Position numbers and translations under genes: made by a program | The notes under the pieces: generated by a model | The model's database searches: none | What the model was told of the DNA's origin: nothing | What the model saw: the letters and a program-made list of their open reading frames with translations, nothing else | Assembly (NCBI GenBank): GCA_022801715.1 | Contig: JAAWSV010000008.1 | Coordinates: 1-64,000, forward strand | Source of the DNA: Oscillospiraceae bacterium | Lineage (GTDB): Bacteria; Bacillota; Clostridia; Oscillospirales; Oscillospiraceae | Length of the DNA: 64,000 nt | Direction: 5' to 3' | Shown here: in pieces, positions 50,861 through 57,845 of the stretch | Layout of the letters: each line of letters starts with the position of its first letter | Numbering within the stretch: position 1 is the stretch's first letter

Positions 50861-50876
50861 GTATTGGAAATACCAG

Positions 50877-50908
50877 ACCGGAAGCGGTGAAAAACCGCTT
50901 CCGGTTTT
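50877..50908 (+). terminator. Intra-operon terminator/attenuator
   Basis: AACCGGAAGCGG-type stem (ACCGGAAGCGG/CCGCTTCCGGT) with TTTT, between the AOR and moaD genes. It would lower expression of moaD and nuoEFG relative to the catalytic subunit. Confidence 0.75.
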
Positions 50909-50930
50909 GGTGCGTTGTATAGGAGGTACC

Positions 50931-51212
50931 ATGACTGTCCAATTCTTTGCCTATCTCCGGGATGCGGAATACGCCGGCTGCAAGAGTACCCCATGGCCCT
51001 GCACGCCTACCCTCCGCTGCTTGGGGGAGGCGCTGTGCGAGGCCTACGGCCCCAAGTTCCGGGGCGAGTTTTTCTCCCCCGATGGCGCGGACTTGGGGGA
51101 GCGGGTGATCGTCATGGTCAATGGCCGGCGGGTGGAGTTTTTGGACGGGTTGGACACGCCGCTGAAGGACAGCGACACCGTGCTGATCTTCCCGGTGGTG
51201 GCCGGTGGTTAG
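50931..51212 (+). CDS. MoaD/ThiS-family sulfur carrier
   Basis: 93 aa ubiquitin-like protein ending in 'VVAGG', the C-terminal Gly-Gly that is adenylylated and thiocarboxylated. ATG 50931 follows AGGAGG by 4-5 bp. It is a candidate small subunit of molybdopterin synthase with the MoaE-like domain at 57846, activated by the ThiF-like E1. Location inside the AOR operon is typical of AOR-associated MoaD proteins. Confidence 0.88.
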   Translation: MTVQFFAYLRDAEYAGCKSTPWPCTPTLRCLGEALCEAYGPKFRGEFFSPDGADLGERVIVMVNGRRVEFLDGLDTPLKDSDTVLIFPVVAGG

Positions 51213-51425
51213 AGGCCGTCTGGCTCGCTTTATCGGGATTTCGGAACTATTCAACTTCAATATGTGTCGAAATTGATGAATATGTGTTAGAAAGTGATAC
51301 AATTTTTGAAAAAATGAAAAAACCGCAAAAAACGCGTAAAAAACGGCAAAAACCCCGCTGTTTTTGAGAAAAAAGGCGGGGGTGTTGCACGCGCGGACAG
51401 CGCGGCTAAAACGGAAAAGGCGGTG
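51213..51425. other. AT-rich gap before nuoE
   Basis: 213 bp, much richer in A/T than the surroundings. It holds a possible promoter (TTGATG near 51273, TACAAT near 51297) and a CCCCGCTGTTTTTGAGAAAAAAGGCGGGG hairpin (in part: CCCCGC/GCGGGG). No gene seen. NuoEFG may therefore have its own promoter. Confidence 0.5.
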
Positions 51426-51908
51426 ATGCGTATGCAGATATCCCACGAGGAGATTCAAGTGCTCCTGCGGCAGTACCCCCAGGAGCAGCGGTACTGTTTA
51501 GCCATCATGCAGGACATGCAGCGTCAGTACAACTATATCCCGCGGGAGGGGATGGAGGCGCTGTCTGAGTACCTCAGTTGTCCCCTATCCTCCCTCTACT
51601 CCATGGCGACCTTCTACAAGGCGCTGAGCCTCAAGCCCAAGGGCAAGCATATTATCAAGCTCTGCGACGGCACGGCCTGCCACATCCGGGGGGCCAATAC
51701 CCTCTGTGACGCGGTCCGCCGGCTGTTGGGCATCGAGGCGGAGGAGACCACGGAGGACGGGCTGTTCTCCCTGGAGCTGGTGAACTGCTTGGGTTCCTGT
51801 GCTCTGGCGCCGGTGATGGTGGTGGACGACACCTACTACGGCAAGATGACCATGGAGAAGCTTCCTGGCATCCTGGAGAAGTATCGGGAGGAGGCGACGG
51901 CAAAGTGA
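51426..51908 (+). CDS. NuoE-like [2Fe-2S] subunit
   Basis: 160 aa thioredoxin-like subunit with ligands 'CDGTACHIRGA' and 'NCLGSCALAP'. Subunit of NADH-oxidising modules (NuoE/HymA/HndA). ATG 51426; GTG 51423 and ATG 51432 are alternatives. Overlaps nuoF by 4 bp. Confidence 0.93.
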   Translation: MRMQISHEEIQVLLRQYPQEQRYCLAIMQDMQRQYNYIPREGMEALSEYLSCPLSSLYSMATFYKALSLKPKGKHIIKLCDGTACHIRGANTLCDAVRRLLGIEAEETTEDGLFSLELVNCLGSCALAPVMVVDDTYYGKMTMEKLPGILEKYREEATAK

Positions 51909-53695
51909 GGACCATTCGTGTCTGCTGCGGCACCGGGTGCCTGGCCAACGGCAGTGCCAAGGTGGCGGCGGAGTTTGAGCGGCTTACCGCCGGCTCCGAG
52001 GTGCAGGTGGAGTGCCATGTGAAGCGTACCGGCTGCAACGGTTTCTGTGAGAACGGACCGCTGGTGACCATCTTTCCCGATGATATCTCCTACTACCGGG
52101 TGAAGGTGGAGGATGTGCCGGAGATCCTGGAGAGAACCATCGGAAAAGGGGAGCTGGTGGAGCGGCTTCTCTACAGGAATGACAGGGGGGAGCGGGTCCG
52201 CAGTCAAAGCGACAACCCCTTTTACGCCCCCCAGAAGAAGATCGCCCTCCGGAACATCGGCAGGATTGAGCCGGCCAATGTGGACGACTATCTGGCCTCC
52301 GGCGGGTATGAGGCGCTGAAGAAGGCCCTCACCATGACGCCGGAGGAAATTCTGGATGAGATGGACGCCTCCGGCCTCCGGGGCCGGGGGGGCGCGGGCT
52401 TTCCCACCGGGCAGAAGTGGCGCACAGCGGCGGGCTACGACGTGTCCCCCAAGTACGTGGCCTGCAACGGCGACGAGGGGGACCCGGGGGCCTTTATGGA
52501 CCGCTCCATTTTGGAGGGCGACCCCCACAGTGTGCTGGAGGGCATGGCCATCTGTGCCTTGGCCATCGGCGCGGAGGAGGGGTTCCTCTACATCCGGGAC
52601 GAGTACGCCCTGGCGGTGCAGAACGTAAGGGCCGCCATTGCCGCCGCTGAGGAGCGGGGCATCTTGGGCGACAGCATGATGGGCAGCGGCAGGAAGCTCC
52701 ACCTCTCGGTGGTCCGGGGGGGCGGCGCCTTTGTCTGCGGCGAGTCCACCGCCCTGATGGCCTCCATCGAGGGACGGGTGGGGGAGCCGAGGGCCAAGTA
52801 CATCCGGTCGGTGCAGCGGGGCCTGTGGAACCACCCCACGGTGCTCAACAACGTGGAGACACTGGCCAACGTCCCCTACATCATTGCCCACGGCGGCGCC
52901 CACTACGCCAGCGTGGGCACCGAGGGCAGCAAGGGTACCAAGGTCTTTGCCCTGGTGGGCAAGGTGAAGCGCACGGGGCTGGTGGAGGTGCCCATGGGGG
53001 CCACCCTGCACCACCTCATTTACGACATCGGCGGCGGCGTTCAGAATGACCGGCCCTTCAAGGCCGTCCAGACCGGCGGACCTTCCGGCGGGTGCATCCC
53101 GGAGAGTATGCTGGACCTGCCGGTGGACTTCGATACCCTGAAGCAGTACGGGGCCATGATGGGTTCCGGCGGCATGATCGTCATGGATGACCGCAGTTGT
53201 ATGGTGGAGGTGGCGCGGTACTACGTCAGCTTCCTCTGCGGCGAGAGCTGCGGCAAGTGTACCCCCTGCCGGGAGGGGCTGAAGCAGATGCTGGCCATCC
53301 TTACGGACATCTGTGAGGGCCGGGGAACCATGGAGGATCTGGACCTTCTGGAGCAGCTGGGGGAGACCATGCAGGACAGCTCCCTCTGCGCCCTGGGCAA
53401 GTCCGCCCCCAATCCGGTGCTCACCACGCTGAAATACTTCCGGGAGGAGTATGAGGCCCATATCAGGGAGCACCGGTGCGGCGCCGGGGTGTGCAAGGCC
53501 CTGACGAGCTTCTCCATCGACCCCGCCGCCTGCAAGGGCTGCGGCGCCTGTAAGCGGGCCTGCCCCGCCGGGGCGGTGTCCGGGGACGTGAAGCAGCCCC
53601 ATGTCATCGACCAGACCAAGTGCATCCGCTGCGGCAGCTGCCGGGAGGCCTGCCGGTTCGGCGCGGTGCTGACCAAGGGGAGGGATGAACAATGA
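51905..53695 (+). CDS. NuoF-like NADH-binding flavoprotein
   Basis: 596 aa. N-terminal thioredoxin-like [2Fe-2S] domain ('CCGTGCLANGS', 'GCNGFCENGP'); FMN/NADH region 'GRGGAGFPTGQKW', 'NGDEGDPGAFMDRSILEGDP'; N3 cluster 'ESCGKCTPCREG'; C-terminal two [4Fe-4S] 'CKGCGACKRACPAG' and 'CIRCGSCREACRFG'. This architecture is that of HymB/HndC-type NAD(P)-reducing modules found in electron-bifurcating enzymes. GTG start. Confidence 0.94.
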   Translation: MRTIRVCCGTGCLANGSAKVAAEFERLTAGSEVQVECHVKRTGCNGFCENGPLVTIFPDDISYYRVKVEDVPEILERTIGKGELVERLLYRNDRGERVRSQSDNPFYAPQKKIALRNIGRIEPANVDDYLASGGYEALKKALTMTPEEILDEMDASGLRGRGGAGFPTGQKWRTAAGYDVSPKYVACNGDEGDPGAFMDRSILEGDPHSVLEGMAICALAIGAEEGFLYIRDEYALAVQNVRAAIAAAEERGILGDSMMGSGRKLHLSVVRGGGAFVCGESTALMASIEGRVGEPRAKYIRSVQRGLWNHPTVLNNVETLANVPYIIAHGGAHYASVGTEGSKGTKVFALVGKVKRTGLVEVPMGATLHHLIYDIGGGVQNDRPFKAVQTGGPSGGCIPESMLDLPVDFDTLKQYGAMMGSGGMIVMDDRSCMVEVARYYVSFLCGESCGKCTPCREGLKQMLAILTDICEGRGTMEDLDLLEQLGETMQDSSLCALGKSAPNPVLTTLKYFREEYEAHIREHRCGAGVCKALTSFSIDPAACKGCGACKRACPAGAVSGDVKQPHVIDQTKCIRCGSCREACRFGAVLTKGRDEQ

Positions 53696-54432
53696 CGATC
53701 ACCATTAATGGGACTCCCTGCCAGTGTGAAAAAGGGGAGCTTCTGCTCCAGGTGGCCCGGCGGAACGGTTTTGAGATCCCCACCCTCTGCCACCATGACG
53801 CCATCGCCGGACAGGGCTGCTGCCGGCTCTGCATCGTGGAGGTGGTGGAGCGGGGGAGAGGCCGCATTGTGGTTTCCTGCCTGTTCCCGGTGGAGCACGG
53901 GTGTGAGGTCTATACCGACAGTGACAAGGTCCGGCGGCAGCGGGGGATGATCCTCCGCCTGCTGGAGAAGCGGGCCCCGGAGAGCCCGGAGATCCGTGCC
54001 CTCTGTGAGAAGTACGGCGCGCCGGAGATTGACCGGTTTGTGAAGGTGGACGGCAGTAAGTGCGTCCTCTGCGGGCTCTGCGTGAAGGCCTGCGGTGAGC
54101 TCAGCGTGGGGGCTATCTCCACGGTGAACCGGGGCGTGACCAAGGAGATTGCCACCCCCTACCACGAGCCAAGCAGCGTGTGCATCGGCTGCGGCAGCTG
54201 CGCCAGTGTCTGCCCCACCGGGGCCATCGAGGTCATCGAGACCGCGGATACCCGGACCATTTGGGGAAAGATTTTTAAGCTGGTCCGCTGCAAGCACTGC
54301 GGCGCGGTGATTGGTACCGCTGAGGAGCTGGCCTACGCGGCGAAGCGGTCCGGGCAGGAGCGTGACAACCTCTGCCGGACCTGCCGGCAGGCCCGGATGG
54401 CCGACACATTGGCCCATACCTTCGGGGAGTAA
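53692..54432 (+). CDS. NuoG N-terminal-like iron-sulfur subunit
   Basis: 246 aa. [2Fe-2S] domain with 'CHHDAIAGQGCCRLC', two [4Fe-4S] 'CVLCGLCVKAC' and 'CIGCGSCASVCPTG', then a C-terminal pair 'CKHCG' ... 'CRTCR' that may bind zinc or another cluster. It lacks the molybdopterin-like domain of full NuoG. Wires NuoE/F to the AOR through ferredoxin-type clusters, as BamI/HndD-N do. Overlaps nuoF by 4 bp. Confidence 0.92.
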   Translation: MTITINGTPCQCEKGELLLQVARRNGFEIPTLCHHDAIAGQGCCRLCIVEVVERGRGRIVVSCLFPVEHGCEVYTDSDKVRRQRGMILRLLEKRAPESPEIRALCEKYGAPEIDRFVKVDGSKCVLCGLCVKACGELSVGAISTVNRGVTKEIATPYHEPSSVCIGCGSCASVCPTGAIEVIETADTRTIWGKIFKLVRCKHCGAVIGTAEELAYAAKRSGQERDNLCRTCRQARMADTLAHTFGE

Positions 54433-54440
54433 GATTCGCC

Positions 54441-54539
54441 GTACCCCCTGTAGGGGCGCACAGTGTGCGCCCGTTCTTCCCCCGTGCGGCGGGGTGTCGA
54501 TAGAACGGGCGCGCATTGCGCGCCCCTGCGGGGTGCGGC
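54441..54539. repeat. Dispersed GC-rich repeat, inverted relative to 46548
   Basis: GTACCCCCTGTAGGGGCGCA...TGTGCGCC...GGGGTGTCGATAG corresponds in reverse to 46548-46608. It is followed by a second unit 'GGGCGCGCATTGCGCGCCC'. Such palindromes may act as terminators for the nuoEFG operon. Confidence 0.7.
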
Positions 54540-54654
54540 AGTTTTCCGGGGTGCATGGGGGCGTTTTCGTGCGCTCTTGGCACTTTTGATGGGAAAGAAG
54601 CGGGAGATTTGTCAGGTTGGGCAATAGAAAAGGCTGGTCAATCGTGGTAGAATA

Positions 54655-54770
54655 GGGCAATGCCCCATGCAGAACATATTGGTTTTGAAAAGCGGTGGAC
54701 GAGCCTCTTTCCAAACGCGGACGGCCGGGAGGAATCCTCACGGTCTGTTTTGTGTTGGATGGGGCTTGTT
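54655..54770 (+). promoter_or_regulatory. Structured leader of tupABC, Moco/Tuco riboswitch-like
   Basis: GCCCCAT (54662-54668) pairs with ATGGGGC (54760-54766), closing a ~105-nt domain. Inside are 'GGACGAGCCTCTTTCC' and 'GACGGCCGGGAGGAATCC', with an internal CCGGGAGGAATCCTCACGG hairpin. The layout and the GAGCCTC/GGGAGG elements look like the Moco/tungsten-cofactor RNA motif known upstream of Mo/W transport and cofactor genes. A TAGAAT -10 candidate is at ~54647. Assignment rests on recall; a covariance search would decide. Confidence 0.55.
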
Positions 54771-54796
54771 AGTTTTTTGAAAGAAGGAACGAAACG

Positions 54797-55837
54797 ATGA
54801 AAAAGTCACTTGCATGGGTCCTTGCGCTGGTGATGCTCCTGAGCCTCCTCACTGGCTGCGCCAAGAACGACGGCGGGAATACCTCCGACAACCAGATACC
54901 CACCAATCAGACTGAACAGAACAATCCCCCTGTTGAGCCCGTTCCCGAGACGCCCACTGTGGACACCATGATCCTCAAAGAGGCGGACGACAAGATGATC
55001 AACACCTACACCCTCTTGGCGGTAAACCCTGACGCGCCCTTCACCGATGCCGACGGCAACGCGGTCAGCGGCGTGGCCATCAATACCGCCGGGGCTGAGG
55101 CCCTGATCCAGTGGCTGCTGTCCGACGAGGGGACGCAGATGGCCGCGGACTACGGTCAGGCGGACTTCGGCGACAGCCTGTTCTACCTGCTGGACGGCGC
55201 GCCCAAGTACGAGGGGGAGATCGCCAAGGCCACCGAGGAGACCAAGACCATCCGTCTGTCCACTACCACGTCGGTGAACGACTCTGGTCTTTTGGGGAAC
55301 CTGCTGCCGGTGTTTGAGAGTGAGTACGGCTACACTGTGGAGATCCAGTCCGCCGGTACCGGCAAGGCCATCGCCGCCGCCAAGTACGGCAACGCCGACC
55401 TGATTCTGGTCCACGCCAAGAGCCAGGAGGAGACCTTCGTCGCCGACGGCTTCTCCTATGTGCTGCCCGGCTTCGAGAGTGAGCGGCTCAGCTTCCTCTA
55501 CAACTACTTCGTCCTCTGCGGGCCCTCCGATGACCCCGCCGGGGTGAAGGAGATGGGGAGCGTGCTGGACGCCTTCGCCGCCATCGCCGGGGGGAAGTAT
55601 GCCTTCATCTCCCGGGGCGACGGCTCCGGCACCCACACCAAGGAGCTGTCCCTGTGGCCGGAGAGCCTAAATATCACCGCCGAGGCGGAGAGCTTTAAGG
55701 ACTACACCGACTGGTACACCTCCGCCAACGCCGGCATGGGCGCCTGCCTTGTGATGGCTGAGGAGATGCACGGCTATATCCTCACAGATAAGGCCACCTT
55801 CTTGACCTTCCAGGCCAACGGTGGTATTATGAACTAA
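54797..55837 (+). CDS. tupA: Tungstate-binding lipoprotein TupA, circularly permuted
   Basis: 346 aa with a lipoprotein signal (LLTGC). The TupA hallmarks are all present but in a rotated order. In ordinary TupA the protein begins with the TTTS ligand loop and ends '...LTDxxTFL...N-Y-x-VIAVNP...WLxSxEGQ...YGxxxFGxPLF'. Here 'MINTYTLLAVNPDAP', 'ALIQWLLSDEGTQ' and 'DYGQADFGDSLF' come first (about 68-135). Then follow 'IRLSTTTSVNDSGLLGNLLP', 'AGTGKAIAAAKYGNADLILV', 'FISRGDGSGTHTKELSLWPE' and the terminus 'GYILTDKATFLTFQANGG'. All oxyanion loops (TTTS, GTG, RGDxSGTH) are kept, so it should still bind tungstate. SD AAGAAGGAA. Confidence 0.88.
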   Translation: MKKSLAWVLALVMLLSLLTGCAKNDGGNTSDNQIPTNQTEQNNPPVEPVPETPTVDTMILKEADDKMINTYTLLAVNPDAPFTDADGNAVSGVAINTAGAEALIQWLLSDEGTQMAADYGQADFGDSLFYLLDGAPKYEGEIAKATEETKTIRLSTTTSVNDSGLLGNLLPVFESEYGYTVEIQSAGTGKAIAAAKYGNADLILVHAKSQEETFVADGFSYVLPGFESERLSFLYNYFVLCGPSDDPAGVKEMGSVLDAFAAIAGGKYAFISRGDGSGTHTKELSLWPESLNITAEAESFKDYTDWYTSANAGMGACLVMAEEMHGYILTDKATFLTFQANGGIMN

Positions 55838-55930
55838 AGCGGAACAGGACCGGGGCGGAGCACTCGCTTCGCCCCGGATTTTTATGGGAACCACTAAATC
55901 AGTGCTTCCCAGTGAGAGGAGGAACGCTCC

Positions 55931-56617
55931 ATGCAGACGGCCCTGCAAAAGGCGCTGGCGCTGATCCTCAGCGGTGACCGGGAGCTGGGGAATATTTTGC
56001 TGGTGACGGCAAAGACCAGTCTCACCAGCTCCCTGATCGCCCTGCTGATCGGGGTGCCCCTGGGCATCTTTCTGGGGGCCAGCCGTTTCCGGGGGCGGCA
56101 GGTGCTGGTGATCCTCAACCGGACGCTGATGGGGATGCCGCCGGTGGTCTGCGGGCTGCTGCTGTACCTGCTGTTCTCCGGGGTGGGGCCCTTTGGAGGG
56201 TGGAAGCTGCTGTTCACAGTGCCCATCATGGTGCTGGCCCAGGTGCTGCTGATTACCCCTATTGTGGTGGGGAATTTGGAGACCTATGTCTCCGGTATCG
56301 CCCAGCCGGTGCGGGAGACCGCCAAGGGGCTGAATTTGGGGGCGGGGCGGACCTTTCTCCTGCTGGGGAATGAGTGCGTCTATCCCATCCTCTCCACCTA
56401 CCTGCTGGCCTTCGCCCGGGCCATTGCCGAGGTGGGGGCGGTGTCCATGGTGGGTGGGGCCATCGCCTGGAAGACCAACGTGATGACCACCGCCATTATG
56501 CAGTACACCAACCGGGGGAACTTCTCCTTAGGGATTGCGCTGGGGATGATTCTGATGGTGCTGTCCTTGGTGGTCAACATTTTGGTGTCACTGCTGCAAA
56601 GGGGGTTGGGGCGGTGA
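55931..56617 (+). CDS. tupB: Tungstate ABC transporter permease
   Basis: 228 aa, about five membrane segments and the EAA-like loop 'AQPVRETAKGLNLGAGRTFL' (in part). TupB/WtpB-type inner-membrane subunit. SD GAGAGGAGGA. The stop overlaps the tupC GTG start by 4 bp (GTGA). Confidence 0.9.
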   Translation: MQTALQKALALILSGDRELGNILLVTAKTSLTSSLIALLIGVPLGIFLGASRFRGRQVLVILNRTLMGMPPVVCGLLLYLLFSGVGPFGGWKLLFTVPIMVLAQVLLITPIVVGNLETYVSGIAQPVRETAKGLNLGAGRTFLLLGNECVYPILSTYLLAFARAIAEVGAVSMVGGAIAWKTNVMTTAIMQYTNRGNFSLGIALGMILMVLSLVVNILVSLLQRGLGR

Positions 56618-57288
56618 GGCTGCGCGGGTGTACCAAGTCTTTTGAGGGCGGCACAGTGCTCCGGTTCCCGGAGCTGACGCTGGAGCCGGGACAGATCTAC
56701 GCCGCCGTGGGGGCCAATGGCAGCGGGAAGTCCACCTTTGCCCGTTTGGCCGCCGGTGTGCTGCCGGCGGATCAGGGGGTGCGTGTGCTGGAGGGGGTGG
56801 ACGTGGGGTATATGCCCCAGAAGAGCTACGCTTTCCGGATGAGCACCCGGGCCAATGTGCTGCTCAGCGGCGGTGACGCGGCTCGGGCGGAGGAGCTGAT
56901 GAGAGCCTTGGGGCTGTCGGAGCTGTCGGGGAGACGGGCCAGCCGGCTCTCGGGAGGGGAGACCGCTAAGATGGCATTGGCGCGGGTACTGATGCGGTCC
57001 CACGACCTGCTGATTTTGGACGAGCCTACTGCCTCCATGGATATGGAGTCCGCCATGCTCACCGAGGAGCTGGTGGAGGCCTGCCGCCGGGAGACCGGGT
57101 GCGCGGTGCTGCTGATTACCCACGATCTCCAGCAGGCGCGGAGGATGGCGGATCGGGCGCTGTTCTTCTGCCGGGGGGAGCTGTGGGAGAGCGGCGAGGC
57201 GTCTAAGGTCCTCTATGAGCCGGAGCGGGCGGAGACTCGTCGGTTCTTGGACTTCTATGGGGGGAATGCGCTCGCGTGTTTCGACTGA
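56614..57288 (+). CDS. tupC: Tungstate ABC transporter ATPase
   Basis: 224 aa from GTG 56614. Walker A 'VGANGSGKSTFARL', signature 'LSGGETAKMALARVL', Walker B 'LLILDEPTASMDME' and the H-loop His in 'LLITHDLQQA'. The longer track ORF reads back through tupB. The stop codon lies inside the first hairpin of the array at 57282. Confidence 0.92.
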   Translation: MRLRGCTKSFEGGTVLRFPELTLEPGQIYAAVGANGSGKSTFARLAAGVLPADQGVRVLEGVDVGYMPQKSYAFRMSTRANVLLSGGDAARAEELMRALGLSELSGRRASRLSGGETAKMALARVLMRSHDLLILDEPTASMDMESAMLTEELVEACRRETGCAVLLITHDLQQARRMADRALFFCRGELWESGEASKVLYEPERAETRRFLDFYGGNALACFD

Positions 57289-57835
57289 AGACCGCTTCGC
57301 TGGGTCTTCAGTCGAGGGAGTTTCGCTGCGCTCTGCGTCTCGGACCTATACCTGACCGCTTGCGGTCGGGTATAGGTCCTGCGACGCTCGCTTCGCGCAG
57401 AGTATTTTTCCCGAAAACGCGGTTTCCGGGAAAAATGATTTCAATTTGTTTCGCCGCCTGTGGGCGGCGAAACTCCTGTGGAAGGCTTTTGTGATACAAA
57501 AAGAGGAGACAAGGGATTTTCCTTGTCTCCTCAAGCTGTCAAAAAAGCCAGCAAAGTTCGACGGCGGTAAGGAGGATAGTGTGAAAGGAACCCAAGAGGG
57601 GTTCCTTTCGCGTGCAATCAGCCCGCCGCAGCGACAGCTTTCGGCCCGTGGCCGAAAGCTGGTAGTCCCGGTAACATCGTTACCGGGACTACCCAAGAGG
57701 GGTTCCTTTCGCGTGCAATCAGCCCGCCGTAGCGACAAATTTCGGCCCCCGGCCGAAATTTGCCTCAGCTTGTCAAAAAACCGCAAGGTTTTTTGACAAG
57801 CTGAGACAAGGGGTTTTCCTTGTCTCCTCTTGCTA
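57280..57835. repeat. Intergenic array of about ten hairpins
   Basis: 557 bp with no supported gene. Hairpins in order: CGACTGAAGACC/GGTCTTCAGTCG (57282-57314); GACCTATACCTGACCG/CGGTCGGGTATAGGTC (57343-57378) nested in CTCTGCG/CGCAGAG; TTTTTCCCG...CGGGAAAAA (57398-57435); GTTTCGCCGCC/GGCGGCGAAAC (~57450); GAGGAGACAAGG/CCTTGTCTCCTC (57503-57532); GAAAGGAACCC/GGGTTCCTTTC variants; CAGCTTTCGGCC/GGCCGAAAGCTG; GTAGTCCCGGTAAC/GTTACCGGGACTAC; AAATTTCGGCC/GGCCGAAATTT; CAGCTTGTCAAAAAACC/GGTTTTTTGACAAGCTG. A ~45-bp unit (CCCAAGAGGGGTTCCTTTCG...) is directly repeated at 57591 and 57692. Confidence 0.85.
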
Positions 57836-57845
57836 TATGCGGGAT

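Noticed and set aside
49217-50932. 571-aa minus-strand ORF
   Set aside because: Antisense shadow of the AOR gene.
51836-53692. 618-aa minus-strand ORF
   Set aside because: Antisense shadow of the nuoF-like gene.
57591-57737. Possible CRISPR from the 45-bp direct repeat
   Set aside because: Only two copies, the interval is itself palindromic, and no cas gene is present.
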